A stretch of 64,000 nucleotides of DNA from an uncultured Lachnospiraceae bacterium (GCA_947626395.1 CANQRU010000015.1:1-64000), one strand, 5' to 3'; shown: positions 7,665 to 16,616, numbered from the stretch's first letter. The notes: generated by a model not told the origin, from the sequence alone. Made by a program: numbers and translations.

Positions 7665-8999
7665 ATGACAAGGATCACATTTTATAAGGGGCTCAAAGAG
7701 ATCGGCGGAACGTTCGTGGCTGTGGAGACGGAGAAAGCGGTGTGCATGTTTGACTTCGGCTTCTCGGTTTCCGGGCGCTGCGACGACGCGGTGCGGCTGA
7801 GGCCGGACTCTCTGGTCGAGGATTATGTGCGGATCGGGATGCTTCCGGCGGCGGACGGGATCTACGCGGAGAAACCGGCTGCGCATCTGGGGCTTAAGCC
7901 CTATGGACAGAGCGAAAAGGAGCGGTTTTTCTTCATTTCCCATATGCATATCGATCATATGGGCGGTCTGGGGATGCTGGACGACGGTATGCCTGTGTAT
8001 ATGAGCGAGGATTCTCTGCGGCTGTACCGGCGGCTCTGCGCCATGGGCGATATCCAGCAGAGAGGTCATGAGCGGTGCGTCGGGATTCCGTACGGGCAGT
8101 CGTTTACCCGCGGGGATATTACGGTGCAGGTGCTGCGGATCGACCACGATGTGACCGGCGCCAGCGGGGCGCTGATCACGACGCCGGACGGAACGGTCGT
8201 CTATACCGGCGATTACCGGTTCCACGGCTTCTATCCGGGGGCGTCGAAGGCGTTCGGGGAGACGTGCCGCGGCGCGGACGTAATGATCACGGAGGGCGTG
8301 TCGGTCAGCTTCGACGATGTGGATATGCTTTCGCTTACGGAGCCGGAGGAAGGCATCCGCACGGAAGAAATGCTGCAGCAGGAGATGGCGCAGGCCTGCC
8401 AGGAAAATGACGGACTGCTCGTTATCAATCCCTATAACCGCAATGTGGATCGGATCCACCGGCTGATCGGCACCTTCGAGGCAGAGGGGCGGACGCTGGT
8501 CATGGATCCGGTGCAGGCAGATTACGTCGCGGAATTCTATCCGGACGACGATATCTGCGTCTATGAGAAGACGATGAACGGACGGAGCGTGCCGGAGTGG
8601 TTCAAAGTCGTGACGCTTGAGGACATTCGGGAGAATCCGGGAAAATATGTGCTTCAGCTGGATTATCAGGATCAGTATGCGATACTGGATCTGAAGGACG
8701 TGGTGTCGCGGTATTATCATATGGACGGCGCGCCGCTGGGCAGTTATGAGGAATCCTATCATAAGATGACTGCGCTTCTGGAGTATCTGGGAGTGCCGTA
8801 TCAGTACTGCGGGCTTGGCGGTCATTCGCGGCCATATTATCTGAAGCTGATGGTGGATACGATAAAGCCGAAGACATTGATACCGCTGCACAGCTTCCGG
8901 CCGGAGCAGGTGAATTCGGACCAGATCGGTCAGCGGATCCTGCCGGAGGAAGGGCAGACGGTGGTATTGGAGTATGGGGAATGCAGGCTGGAGGTGTGA
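7665..8999 (+). CDS. RNase J-like metallo-beta-lactamase-fold hydrolase
   Basis: This is a 444-residue cytoplasmic protein. The start is the ATG at 7665, preceded by GGAGAAGGAG. The zinc motif HMHIDHMGG begins at His93; further metal ligands are likely in DHDVTG and GDYRF, as in the beta-CASP/RNase J superfamily. A C-terminal PLHSF segment resembles the final metal-site region of that group. It is shorter than RNase J (about 550) and lacks an obvious C-terminal domain. The likely role is nuclease or phosphodiesterase, but the substrate is not defined. It is followed by SurE and a 5'-nucleotidase, so a nucleotide or RNA turnover context is plausible. Confidence 0.8.
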   Translation: MTRITFYKGLKEIGGTFVAVETEKAVCMFDFGFSVSGRCDDAVRLRPDSLVEDYVRIGMLPAADGIYAEKPAAHLGLKPYGQSEKERFFFISHMHIDHMGGLGMLDDGMPVYMSEDSLRLYRRLCAMGDIQQRGHERCVGIPYGQSFTRGDITVQVLRIDHDVTGASGALITTPDGTVVYTGDYRFHGFYPGASKAFGETCRGADVMITEGVSVSFDDVDMLSLTEPEEGIRTEEMLQQEMAQACQENDGLLVINPYNRNVDRIHRLIGTFEAEGRTLVMDPVQADYVAEFYPDDDICVYEKTMNGRSVPEWFKVVTLEDIRENPGKYVLQLDYQDQYAILDLKDVVSRYYHMDGAPLGSYEESYHKMTALLEYLGVPYQYCGLGGHSRPYYLKLMVDTIKPKTLIPLHSFRPEQVNSDQIGQRILPEEGQTVVLEYGECRLEV

Positions 9000-9222
9000 G
9001 CCGTGAAGCGATGGTGTATGCAGAAGGCACGTCTGAGGTATGCCATCTGGAGGCATAAGCTGTGAGATAACGATGATGTTAAGGCACAGCGTGGATATGC
9101 CGTCTGGAATATAAATTTAGGCACGGTATTTATGTGAATGGAAAGGTATAGTAACTGATGAATGAGAAAGGCTGCGTTCTGGCGGAAGATTAGTGGACTG
9201 CGGCCGAAAGGACAGGTATCGA

Positions 9223-10197
9223 ATGAGAATCTTAATTGTAAATGACGACGGCATCCGCTCGCCGGGACTGATCAGCCTGGCGAAAATGGCGGTGCAGCTT
9301 GGCGAGGTGTGGGTCGTGGCGCCGGACAACCAGTGCAGCGCCATGTCGCAGCGGATCTCCGTATTTGGTTCGATCCATGTGCGGGAGGTGCCGGACTTCC
9401 CGGTGAGAGACGCCCGGGCGTGGAGCATCAGCGGTTCGCCGGCGGACTGCGTGAAAGTGGCGCTGTCTTATGTGATGAAAGAAAAGCCGGACGTGGTATT
9501 TTCCGGCATTAATAACGGATATAACGTGGGAGTGGACATCCTCTACTCCGGGACGGTCGGGGCGGCCATCGAGGCGCTTGTCAACGGGATCCCGGCCATT
9601 GCGTTTTCCAATAAGACCAACGACGACCAGCGGGTGTCAGAGCGGTATCTGCTTCCGATCGCGAAGGATCTGCTGACACGCGAGATCGAGCCGTGGGCGA
9701 TCTGGAACGTGAATTTCCCGGCCTGCGATCCGGACGAGATCAAGGGAATCCTGGAGGACCGCGTACCGGCGAAGAAGTCGTATTACGAAACGATCTACAC
9801 GCCGGTTGGGAGCGGGGAGATACCGGGAGATCCGCTGCCGGGAGCGGCGGAGGCGGCCGCGTACGCGCAGAATTCGGAGAAGGTGACGGCGGCTGCGGCA
9901 GAAGCGGGGACGCCGGATATGATTCCGGACGACCCGAGGACGAAGGCGGGCCTTGCAATGAATGGCGGCGGGGATGCTGATAGTGGTTTATTGGATGGTA
10001 CGGCGGAAACTGAAAATGATACCGGTACCGGACATGGAGCGGCATCCGGGGCGCAGATGAATCATACCGCAGCATCCGCGGAACTGGCGCTGTCCAGCAT
10101 CGCCGCGACGGACGCGGAAGAGGGCAGCGATATGAAGGCGACCTTCGACGGATATATTTCCATCGGGAAAGTGAAGAGTGCGCTGCTGGAAGCATAG
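9223..10197 (+). CDS. surE: 5'/3'-nucleotidase SurE with low-complexity insertion
   Basis: This is a 324-residue protein starting MRILIVNDDGIRSPG, the SurE metal-binding N-terminus, followed by SGTVGAAIEA and a NVNFP segment. SurE removes phosphate from nucleoside monophosphates in the cytoplasm. Typical members are about 250 residues. Here roughly residues 205-300 are an Ala/Gly/Glu/Asp/Thr-rich stretch with no family similarity, inserted just before the terminal strand FDGYISIGKV. The frame is intact across it, so the protein is probably still made. The gene lies between an RNase J-like hydrolase and a 5'-nucleotidase, supporting nucleotide salvage. Confidence 0.88.
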   Translation: MRILIVNDDGIRSPGLISLAKMAVQLGEVWVVAPDNQCSAMSQRISVFGSIHVREVPDFPVRDARAWSISGSPADCVKVALSYVMKEKPDVVFSGINNGYNVGVDILYSGTVGAAIEALVNGIPAIAFSNKTNDDQRVSERYLLPIAKDLLTREIEPWAIWNVNFPACDPDEIKGILEDRVPAKKSYYETIYTPVGSGEIPGDPLPGAAEAAAYAQNSEKVTAAAAEAGTPDMIPDDPRTKAGLAMNGGGDADSGLLDGTAETENDTGTGHGAASGAQMNHTAASAELALSSIAATDAEEGSDMKATFDGYISIGKVKSALLEA

Positions 10198-10304
10198 ATA
10201 AGCGGTTGTTGCCGGAAGTGCGAACGAGGCTGCGTTCCAGGAAATAAGAGGAGCTGTGCCGTTGTTTGCTGCTGAAAATATCATAATATGGGCAGGTACA
10301 TTGC

Positions 10305-11969
10305 ATGAGAAAAACGCTGAAAATCTATTTCACATCAGATATGCACGGATACATGGCGCCGGTCAACTATGCCACAGGCGGACGAAAGGACGCCGGCCTG
10401 GCGAATATGATCCCGCACTTTATAAAAAACGGCAATACGCTGGTTCTGGACGGAGGAGATACGATCCAGGGGTCGCCGTTCGCCTATCTGCAGGCCCAGG
10501 GCGGCAGCGCGGAACTGTTCGCCAGGTGCATGAATCTGGCGGGTTACGATTATGTGACGCTGGGGAATCATGATTTTAATTACGGCTACGAATATCTGGC
10601 CAGTTATCTGGAAAACCTCCATGCGCCGTGCCTGTGCGCCAATATCACGGATGTGACCGGGCGGCTTACATTTTTGCCGTCGGCGGTGAAGGTGATGGAA
10701 AATGGTCTCCGTGTCGGTATCATCGGCATTTGCACGGATTTCATCAATGTGTGGGAGAAAAAGGTGAATCTTACGAAGATCCGTGTCGGGGACGTCCGCA
10801 AGGCTTTGGAGCCGGTCTATGAGAAACTGCGGCCGGAGACGGACGTGCTGATCGGTCTGTATCACGGCGGTTTCGAGTGCGATGTGGAGACCGGGCGTGT
10901 GCTGAGTACGACCAGGGAGAATATTGGTTATGAGATCGCCAGGGATTTTGATTTTGATCTGCTGCTGACGGGGCATCAGCATATGGCGCTCGCGGGAGCG
11001 GAGATTGCCGGAACCTATGTGGCGCAGACGCCGGCTAACGCGGAGCAGTATGTGGAAGCGGAGCTTGTGTGGGAGGATGCGGCAGATGCTAAGGCGGAGA
11101 CACCGGCAGATAGAATCGTGGGAGGCAAAGTGACTGGGGGTGAGACACCGGAAAGTGGGTCTGCCAAGTGCGAAACCGCAGAAGACAGAACTGCCGGGTA
11201 TGAGACTTCCGGCGGCAAGCATGCCGGAAGGTGTGGCCATGTCGTCAGCTGCAATACCGTCCTGCGCCCGGCCGGCGGCGTCTCGGATCCGCAGACTATG
11301 GAACTTCTCGCGGAGCCGGAAAGGCAGACGGCAGTCTGGCTGGATACGCCGAAGGGGCATTTCGACGCGCCGCTTCTGCCGGGAGAGCATCTGGATATGG
11401 CGCTTCACGGAAGCATCATCGCCGATTTCTTCAACCGGGTGCAGCTATGGGCGTCTGGAGCGGATCTTTCCACGACCAGTCTGGGCAATGAAGTGAAAGG
11501 CTTCGGCACGGATGTGACGGTGCGGGATATCGTTTCTACTTACATTTATCCGAATACGCTGGTGGTGAAGGAAGTGACCGGGGAGACGCTTAAGCGGACG
11601 CTGGAGCGGTCGGCGGAGTATTTCGACACGGACGAGGCGGGAAACCTGCGGGTCAGCCGTAAGTTCCTGGAGCCGAAGATCTCCCATTATAATTTCGACT
11701 ATATCATGGGCATCGATTACGGATTCGACTGGCATCAGCCGGAGGGCAGCCGTGTGACGCATATGCTGTATCAGGGGAAGCCGGTGGAGCCGGAGCAGAA
11801 GTTTACGATGGTCATGAACAGTTACCGGGCGTCCGGCACGGGCGGCTACGAATTCCTGCGGGACTGCCCGACCGTGCGGGAGATCATGACCGATATGGTG
11901 GAGCTGATCATCCGGTATTTTGAGGAGAGGGCATCGACGGAAAACGCTGCAGCAGGTAGCGTGTCGTAA
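10305..11969 (+). CDS. Cytoplasmic 5'-nucleotidase/2',3'-cyclic phosphodiesterase-type phosphatase
   Basis: This is a 554-residue two-domain calcineurin-like phosphoesterase of the UshA/YhcR group. Metal motifs appear as SDMHGY, GGDTIQG, GNHDF, LYHGGF and TGHQH in residues 8-230. The C-terminal 5'-nucleotidase domain (about 345-540) ends with a YRASGTGGYEF substrate-binding signature. There is no signal peptide, unlike secreted relatives. Between the two domains (about 258-320) lies a low-complexity stretch rich in Glu/Thr/Gly/Ala with degenerate repeats. It is the third consecutive phosphohydrolase gene on this strand. Confidence 0.88.
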   Translation: MRKTLKIYFTSDMHGYMAPVNYATGGRKDAGLANMIPHFIKNGNTLVLDGGDTIQGSPFAYLQAQGGSAELFARCMNLAGYDYVTLGNHDFNYGYEYLASYLENLHAPCLCANITDVTGRLTFLPSAVKVMENGLRVGIIGICTDFINVWEKKVNLTKIRVGDVRKALEPVYEKLRPETDVLIGLYHGGFECDVETGRVLSTTRENIGYEIARDFDFDLLLTGHQHMALAGAEIAGTYVAQTPANAEQYVEAELVWEDAADAKAETPADRIVGGKVTGGETPESGSAKCETAEDRTAGYETSGGKHAGRCGHVVSCNTVLRPAGGVSDPQTMELLAEPERQTAVWLDTPKGHFDAPLLPGEHLDMALHGSIIADFFNRVQLWASGADLSTTSLGNEVKGFGTDVTVRDIVSTYIYPNTLVVKEVTGETLKRTLERSAEYFDTDEAGNLRVSRKFLEPKISHYNFDYIMGIDYGFDWHQPEGSRVTHMLYQGKPVEPEQKFTMVMNSYRASGTGGYEFLRDCPTVREIMTDMVELIIRYFEERASTENAAAGSVS

Positions 11970-12022
11970 CAATCGGATGTATGAAATACCGGAATTGGGT
12001 TGAGAGGAAAGATAAATGTAAA

Positions 12023-12070
12023 ATATGCCGGGAAACGGAACAGAGCCGTCCGATTCCCGGCATATACTTT
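12023..12070. terminator. Bidirectional terminator between convergent genes
   Basis: ATATGCCGGGAA (12023-12034) pairs with TTCCCGGCATAT (12054-12065). ACTTTT follows on the + strand and A-rich sequence precedes it, so it can serve both the nucleotidase gene and the convergent YegP-like gene. Confidence 0.85.
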
Positions 12071-12121
12071 TCTGATACATCCGAAAATGCAAATATTCAT
12101 TCCCGGATCAGTCCGCGCGTC

Positions 12122-12487
12122 TTATTCCGCGACAACCGTCGCGTCCGGGGCGTTCTTGCCTACGGATGCTACGCCGTTTAAGCACTTGGCCAGCGTGGTG
12201 TAGCCCTCGCTGGAGGCGATGGTCTGGCCGTTAGAGGCTTTCAGACGGAAACGGAACTCGCCGGCCTTATCGGTGTAGACTTCGAACTTCGGGTTCTTTA
12301 CGGCCGCGTATCCTTCGACTGTCTGGTTCTCTACCGGAGCGGCTGCATTCTTCTGGACGCTGGCAATGCCCTTCTTGCAGGTAGCCAGGGTCTTGTAGGT
12401 CTGCGATGCGGCGATGACCTGACCGTTGCCGGCCTTCAGACGGAAGCTTACGCCGGTAGCGGAAGTCTTGATAACAAATTTGCCCAT
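12122..12487 (-). CDS. YegP-family (DUF1508) protein, two tandem repeats
   Basis: This 121-residue protein has two copies of the about 50-residue DUF1508 fold: FRLKAGNGQVIAASQTY...K(C)KKGIASV in the first half and FRLKASNGQTIASSEGY...K(C)LNGVASV in the second. YegP proteins are small and widespread, with no firm biochemical role. Translation starts at 12487 with AAGGGGG upstream, and a good promoter lies at 12519-12547. The gene is monocistronic and convergent with the nucleotidase gene. Confidence 0.92.
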   Translation of the reverse strand: MGKFVIKTSATGVSFRLKAGNGQVIAASQTYKTLATCKKGIASVQKNAAAPVENQTVEGYAAVKNPKFEVYTDKAGEFRFRLKASNGQTIASSEGYTTLAKCLNGVASVGKNAPDATVVAE

Positions 12488-12518
12488 AGGATGGTACCCC
12501 CTTCACATATTTGACATT

Positions 12519-12547
12519 ATTTTACAATACTTTGTATGCAAATACAA
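12519..12547 (-). promoter_or_regulatory. Promoter of the YegP-like gene
   Basis: Read on the minus strand: -35 TTGTAT, 17-base spacer, -10 TAAAAT, then a short leader to the start codon at 12487. Confidence 0.7.
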
Positions 12548-12711
12548 GATATTTCGTTGAAATCGTCGAAAAACGGTTCATAAAACGGCAAAATGAAACG
12601 CAAGGCAGACGGCATATCGAAAAATCCGCTAGTGAATAATGGATGCGGGTTTTGGTGGTGCAAGAAAGAAGAAAATTTCACGGTCGAGTCGTTGTGCCGG
12701 GGAATTCATCG

Positions 12712-12740
12712 TTGCAAAATATTTCCCGCGGGTGTAAAGT
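12712..12740 (+). promoter_or_regulatory. Promoter of the small gene at 12782
   Basis: -35 TTGCAA (12712-12717) and -10 TAAAGT (12735-12740) are spaced by 17 bases, about 40 bases ahead of the start codon. Confidence 0.65.
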
Positions 12741-12781
12741 AGAGACAGAAAAATGTGCGCCGCGGCGCGGGGAGACTTGCG

Positions 12782-13030
12782 ATGATCGATCTGAAAGGCA
12801 CTATGGGGATTCCATTTTTAAAGAAGAGCCGTTTTACGGGAAGCGACGGGGCTCTGCGGTTTGTGTTGGAGAAGCGCAGCAGGGACGACGGCGACTGTCT
12901 GGCGGCTATCTGCTGGCATGGACTGTACTGTTCGGACGCGACGCCGGACGAGGAGAAGACGACGGAGTATTTTCCATTTACAAAAGAAGGTCTGGCGCAG
13001 GCGCAGGAGTGGCTGAACGCGCAGCGGTGA
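12782..13030 (+). CDS. Small conserved-looking hypothetical protein
   Basis: This is an 82-residue acidic protein starting MIDLKGTMGIPF, with GGGGAG upstream of the ATG. It contains a basic FLKKSRFTGS segment and an aromatic-rich centre (ICWHGLYC), and ends TPDEEK...FPFTKEGLAQAQEWLN. The layout resembles unannotated proteins of similar size that I associate with Clostridia, but I cannot name a family or function. The good promoter and ribosome site support a real gene. Confidence 0.7.
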   Translation: MIDLKGTMGIPFLKKSRFTGSDGALRFVLEKRSRDDGDCLAAICWHGLYCSDATPDEEKTTEYFPFTKEGLAQAQEWLNAQR

Positions 13031-13214
13031 GCGGCTGCGGCGGACGGGAAAATGCGCGAATTCGGATGTGGCCGGGCGGGAACGGCGTGAGAGTTGGCTG
13101 TGCCGGCAGAATGGCGCGTGATTCGGTCGTGGCTGGACAGGGAGACGTGAGTATTGTCTGTGAAGGGTTTTAGGGCATGGACGCACAGAAATTTATGAAA
13201 AGGGGGCATTTTTT

Positions 13215-13931
13215 ATGACACCACAGGAAACATTGCGGCAATGGATCGAGGAGAGCGACAACATCGTCTTCTTCGGCGGAGCGGGCGTCTCCACGGAGAG
13301 CGGCATTCCGGATTTCCGGAGCCAGGACGGGCTGTATAATCAGCAGTATAAGTACCCGCCGGAGGTCATTATCAGCCATTCCTTTTACGTGCATAACCCG
13401 GAGGAATTCTACCGTTTTTATAAGAATAAGATGATCTTCACCGACGCGAAGCCCAACGCGGCTCATCTGGCGCTGGCAAAGCTGGAGCGGGAGGGGAAGC
13501 TGCGTGCGGTCATCACCCAGAATATCGACGGTCTGCACCAGATGGCCGGGAGCAAAGAGGTGCTGGAACTGCACGGCTCCATCCATCGGAATTACTGCAC
13601 CCGGTGCCATAAGTCCTACGGACTGGATAAGATCGTAAGTTCGCCCGGCGTACCCAAATGCACCTGCGGCGGCACGATCAAGCCGGACGTAGTCCTCTAC
13701 GAGGAAGGCCTGGATCAGCGGACGCTGCAGAAATCCGTGTCCTATATCCGGCACGCGGATGTGCTGATCATCGGCGGGACGTCGCTGACGGTGTATCCAG
13801 CGGCGGGGCTGATCGATTATTATCAGGGGAATAAGCTGGTGCTGATCAATAAATCGGCCACCACCCGCGACGCCCATGCGGACCTGGTGATCAACGAGCC
13901 GATCGGGGAAGTATTTCAGGCGTATCTGTGA
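13215..13931 (+). CDS. cobB: Sir2-type NAD-dependent protein deacylase
   Basis: This 238-residue sirtuin removes acyl groups from lysine using NAD and yields O-acyl-ADP-ribose. NAD-binding motifs [15 protein letters not shown] and TQNIDGLHQ are intact, and the catalytic His lies in LHGSIH. Four zinc cysteines are present as CTRC and CTC with the expected spacing. The start is preceded by AAAAGGGGG. It is 18 bases upstream of a DUF951 gene, probably as one transcript. Confidence 0.96.
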   Translation: MTPQETLRQWIEESDNIVFFGGAGVSTESGIPDFRSQDGLYNQQYKYPPEVIISHSFYVHNPEEFYRFYKNKMIFTDAKPNAAHLALAKLEREGKLRAVITQNIDGLHQMAGSKEVLELHGSIHRNYCTRCHKSYGLDKIVSSPGVPKCTCGGTIKPDVVLYEEGLDQRTLQKSVSYIRHADVLIIGGTSLTVYPAAGLIDYYQGNKLVLINKSATTRDAHADLVINEPIGEVFQAYL

Positions 13932-13949
13932 GGAAAGGGAGAAACGCGT

Positions 13950-14141
13950 ATGCAGTATGAAGTCGGCGATATCGTCAAATTAAAGAAACCCCACCCCTGC
14001 GGCAGCCACGAGTGGGAGATCCTGCGGGTGGGCGCTGATTTTCGTTTGAAATGTCTCGGCTGCGGCCACCAGATCATGGTGGCGAGGACGTTAGTGGAGA
14101 AGAATACCCGGGGGCTTCGGAAGCCCGGGGAATCCGCGTAG
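13950..14141 (+). CDS. DUF951 family protein
   Basis: This 63-residue protein has the DUF951 pattern: VGDIVKLKKPHPCGS, then LKCLGCGH with paired cysteines that may bind zinc, then a basic tail. The family is common in Firmicutes near ribosomal and DNA-binding genes, but its role is not established. It is coupled to the sirtuin gene and followed by a terminator. Confidence 0.92.
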   Translation: MQYEVGDIVKLKKPHPCGSHEWEILRVGADFRLKCLGCGHQIMVARTLVEKNTRGLRKPGESA

Positions 14142-14147
14142 AAGAAT

Positions 14148-14195
14148 GCCGCCGCCCGGACGGATCAATATGGTTCGGGCGGCGGCAGCGTTTTT
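14148..14195 (+). terminator. Terminator after the DUF951 gene
   Basis: GCCGCCGCCCGGA pairs with TTCGGGCGGCGGC and is followed by a T-run (14191-14195). Confidence 0.85.
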
Positions 14196-14284
14196 ATGTG
14201 AACGGAACGCCGGCGTGCGAAGGCAGCGAGGATCTGCCGAAGCGAAAAAGTTCCGAAAAAGTACGGAATTCCGCGAAAAACCGC

Positions 14285-14361
14285 TTGCATTTCCTGCCGG
14301 AATTTGCTAAAATAATAGTCCGTGACACATCATTCCTTGCTCCCGAACTGAAAGCGGGGGC
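14285..14361 (+). promoter_or_regulatory. rpsF operon promoter and leader hairpin
   Basis: -35 TTGCAT (14285-14290), 17-base spacer and -10 TAAAAT (14308-14313) precede rpsF. In the leader a stem GCTCCCG / CGGGGGC (14339-14361) encloses AACTGAAAG. Leaders of rpsF in many bacteria bind the S6:S18 complex for feedback control through a CCG-containing motif. This hairpin, with CCG next to the loop, is a candidate, but the match is not decisive. Confidence 0.65.
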
Positions 14362-14387
14362 CAGAGACCATAAGGAGGTAAGACACT

Positions 14388-14675
14388 ATGAACAAGTACG
14401 AATTAGCAGTTGTTCTTAGCGCAAAGCTCGAGGATGAGGAGAGAGCCGCAGCCCTGGAGAAGATTCAGGGTTACATCGCCCGCTACGGCGGAACGGTGAC
14501 GAATGTGGACGACTGGGGCAAGAAGAGACTTGCTTACGAGATCCAGAAGATGAAAGAGGGCTTCTATTATTTCATCCAGTTCGAGGCTGAGCCGACGTGC
14601 CCAGGCGAAGTGGAATCCCACGTTCGCATCATGGAGCCGGTCATCAGATATCTTTGCGTAAAGCAGAACGCATAA
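14388..14675 (+). CDS. rpsF: 30S ribosomal protein S6
   Basis: This 95-residue S6 starts MNKYELAVVLSAKL, and KKRLAYEIQKMKEGFYYF is the conserved S18-contacting core. It is the first gene of the classic rpsF-ssb-rpsR operon. A strong AAGGAGG lies upstream of the ATG. Confidence 0.97.
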   Translation: MNKYELAVVLSAKLEDEERAAALEKIQGYIARYGGTVTNVDDWGKKRLAYEIQKMKEGFYYFIQFEAEPTCPGEVESHVRIMEPVIRYLCVKQNA

Positions 14676-14691
14676 GAAAGAGTGTGATCAT

Positions 14692-15204
14692 ATGAACAGA
14701 GTTATCCTGATGGGAAGATTAACCAGAGATCCGGAAGTCCGCTACTCCCAGGGAGAGCGTTCCATGGCCATTGCCAGATACACCCTCGCGGTGGACCGCA
14801 GGGGCCGCAGGAGCCAGGGCCAGGATGGCGGCGACCAGCAGCAGACGGCGGATTTTATCCCCTGCGTCGCGTTTGACCGCGCGGGAGAGTTCGCCGAGAA
14901 GTATTTCCGCCAGGGCATGAGGGTTCTCGTGTCCGGCCGGATTCAGACCGGAAGCTACACCAACAGGGATGGACAGAAAGTTTATACCACGGAAGTGATC
15001 GTGGATGATCAGGAATTTGCGGACAGCAAGAATTCGAACGCGGGCGGCGACAATGGCTACGCCGGAGGCGGTAACTATGGCGGCGGCAGCAATTACGGCG
15101 GCGGCTACCAGCAGCCTTCCAGACCTGCTCCCTCAAGCGCGATCGGCGATGGATTCATGAATATCCCGGATGGCGTCGAGGACGAAGGACTGCCGTTTAA
15201 CTAG
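14692..15204 (+). CDS. ssb: Single-stranded DNA-binding protein
   Basis: This 170-residue SSB has an N-terminal OB-fold (about 1-110; [36 protein letters not shown]) and a flexible Gly/Asn/Tyr-rich linker. It ends with the acidic tip [11 protein letters not shown], close to the usual DDDIPF tail that recruits replication and repair partners. It lies between rpsF and rpsR, as in most Firmicutes. Confidence 0.97.
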   Translation: MNRVILMGRLTRDPEVRYSQGERSMAIARYTLAVDRRGRRSQGQDGGDQQQTADFIPCVAFDRAGEFAEKYFRQGMRVLVSGRIQTGSYTNRDGQKVYTTEVIVDDQEFADSKNSNAGGDNGYAGGGNYGGGSNYGGGYQQPSRPAPSSAIGDGFMNIPDGVEDEGLPFN

Positions 15205-15278
15205 ACAATACGGCGCATATTTATGGATGCGCGAACCGCCGCATTTTCGGCGGCAATCTGAGACAGGAGGTAATTATC

Positions 15279-15551
15279 ATGGCATTCAATAAAACTGACA
15301 AGCCGGCTGACGGCGCGAAGGTCAGAAGAGGCGGCCCGATCCGCAGAAGGAAGAAAGTATGCGTATTCTGCGGCGAGAAGAACGGTGAGATCGATTACAA
15401 GGACACCAACAAGCTGAAGAGATACGTCTCCGAGCGCGGCAAGATCCTTCCGAGAAGAATCACCGGCAACTGCGCGAAGCACCAGAGAGCGCTGACCGTG
15501 GCGATCAAGAGAGCCCGTCACATCGCCCTGATGCCGTATACCTGCGACTAA
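15279..15551 (+). CDS. rpsR: 30S ribosomal protein S18
   Basis: This 90-residue S18 has the zinc-type CVFCGEKN motif, the [12 protein letters not shown] core and a basic C-terminus. It is the last gene of the operon and is followed by a dispersed hairpin repeat and a terminator. Confidence 0.97.
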   Translation: MAFNKTDKPADGAKVRRGGPIRRRKKVCVFCGEKNGEIDYKDTNKLKRYVSERGKILPRRITGNCAKHQRALTVAIKRARHIALMPYTCD

Positions 15552-15584
15552 TTGCAGGGATTGCATTTTAATAGCTGAATATAA

Positions 15585-15620
15585 GCAGGGCGTCACTGGC
15601 GCCCTGCCCGCATGGAAATA
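15585..15620. repeat. Dispersed intergenic hairpin repeat, copy 1
   Basis: GCAGGGCG / CGCCCTGC arms around TCACTGG are followed a few bases later by CATGGAAATA. Two further copies occur at 25165-25219 and 40974-41022, each just after a gene. The T-run needed for a terminator is absent. Confidence 0.75.
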
Positions 15621-15625
15621 AGGCG

Positions 15626-15660
15626 CCCCGGATAATATTTATTATCCGGGGTGTTGTTTT
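15626..15660 (+). terminator. Terminator of the rpsF operon
   Basis: A 12-bp stem CCCCGGATAATA / TATTATCCGGGG with a 2-base loop is followed by a T-rich tract. Confidence 0.85.
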
Positions 15661-15834
15661 ACAGGCTTTAGCCTGTTTCATATGTCGTAGTTTTTCGTGT
15701 TCCGAAAAACGGAGACATGTGAAACATACAACCACCCGCTTTGCGGGTGCGCAACGATAGTTATACAAAAAAATCACCTTTCCGACTATAATAGAGGTGT
15801 CCAGCCGCTATTAAGAGAAAGGAAAGGTGATTTT

Positions 15835-16290
15835 ATGGCAAATAAAGCCAATGATTTAGCTCACACAAAATGGATGTGCAAGTATCACATTGTCTTCACA
15901 CCTAAGTATAGACGAAAAATAATTTATAATCAACTAAAAGATGATATAAGAGATATTTTGAAGCAGCTGTGCTCGTATAAGGGAGTGGAGATCATAGAAG
16001 GGCATCTGATGCCGGATCATATCCATATGCTGGTAAGTATACCGCCGAAGATAAGTGTATCGAGCTTTATGGGATATTTGAAAGGGAAATCGGCATTGAT
16101 GATCTTCGACCGACACGCAAATTTGAAGTATAAGTTTGGGAATCGTCATTTCTGGTCAGAGGGATACTACGTAAGCACGGCAGGACTGAACGAGGCCACC
16201 ATAAGGAAATACATACAAGACCAGGAGAGGGAGGACATCATGAGAGATAAACTAAGTGTGAAGGAGTACGAGGACCCTTTTAAGGGTTAG
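15835..16290 (+). CDS. tnpA: IS200-family transposase TnpA (Y1 HUH)
   Basis: This 151-residue HUH transposase cuts and rejoins single-stranded DNA through a tyrosine. The HUH motif is DHIHML, the catalytic Tyr is likely in ATIRKYIQDQE, and WMCKYHIVFTPKYRRK is the typical family start. The ATG at 15835 has AGGAAAGGTG upstream; the frame is open further 5' but into the IS left-end hairpins. The length is normal for IS200. No TnpB or guide partner gene accompanies it. Confidence 0.95.
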   Translation: MANKANDLAHTKWMCKYHIVFTPKYRRKIIYNQLKDDIRDILKQLCSYKGVEIIEGHLMPDHIHMLVSIPPKISVSSFMGYLKGKSALMIFDRHANLKYKFGNRHFWSEGYYVSTAGLNEATIRKYIQDQEREDIMRDKLSVKEYEDPFKG

Positions 16291-16480
16291 AGGTGAAGTA
16301 GTACGAAAGCCGCTTAAGCGGCGGCGAGGAGTCAAGAGCAAAGCGGCTGGAACGGGGCTGTGGGAATGGAGCGGAGAGCGACATTCCCATAGCGCAAAGA
16401 GACAGCCAGCGCCTTTAGACGCTGGCCGAGTAGTGCGGGCTTATAGCCCGCGTCCGAGCCACCCGTTTTACGGGTGGCGG
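16291..16480 (+). ncRNA. Highly structured 3' region of the IS200 element, possible RNA
   Basis: Five consecutive inverted repeats occur in 190 bases: GCCGC-TTAA-GCGGC near 16310, GGGAATG...CATTCCC (16362-16388), CCAGCG...CGCTGG near 16410, GCGGGC-TTATA-GCCCGC near 16440 and CCACCCG...CGGGTGG (16459-16477). There is no open frame. Part of it must be the transposition right end; the remainder could be a structured transcript made by read-through from tnpA. From 16481 to the promoter at 16588 I see nothing recognisable. Confidence 0.4.
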
Positions 16481-16587
16481 CGACTGATGGCGGTTCTGTT
16501 CTTCCATGGGCTGTATGCGGCGTTTGTGGAGTGAGGCGCGGGCATTAGCATGTAAACGAAGTGTTGCATCTTCTGGAATAAAAACCC

Positions 16588-16616
16588 TTGCATGGCAGAC
16601 ACATTTTGTCTATGCT
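16588..16616 (+). promoter_or_regulatory. Promoter of the MNT gene
   Basis: -35 TTGCAT (16588-16593), 17-base spacer, -10 TATGCT (16611-16616), ending about 20 bases before the start codon. Confidence 0.6.

Larger units (their letters stand above)
15665..16480 (+). mobile_element. IS200/IS605-type element (tnpA only)
   Basis: The element contains an IS200-type transposase gene flanked by subterminal hairpins rather than inverted repeats, as expected for single-strand HUH transposition. The left end has a long stem (GTTTCATATGTC / GACATGTGAAAC) and a hairpin CACCCGC-TTT-GCGGGTG at 15733-15749. The right end has the related hairpin CCACCCG-TTTTA-CGGGTGG at 16459-16477. Boundaries are approximate. 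It lies directly after the rpsR terminator, a neutral site. About 190 bases separate the transposase stop from the right-end hairpin, longer than a minimal IS200 end needs. Confidence 0.8.

Noticed and set aside
14101..14132. CCCGGGGGCTTCGGAAGCCCGGGG inside the end of the DUF951 gene as a separate regulatory hairpin
   Set aside because: It lies within coding sequence just before the true terminator and has no T-run of its own.
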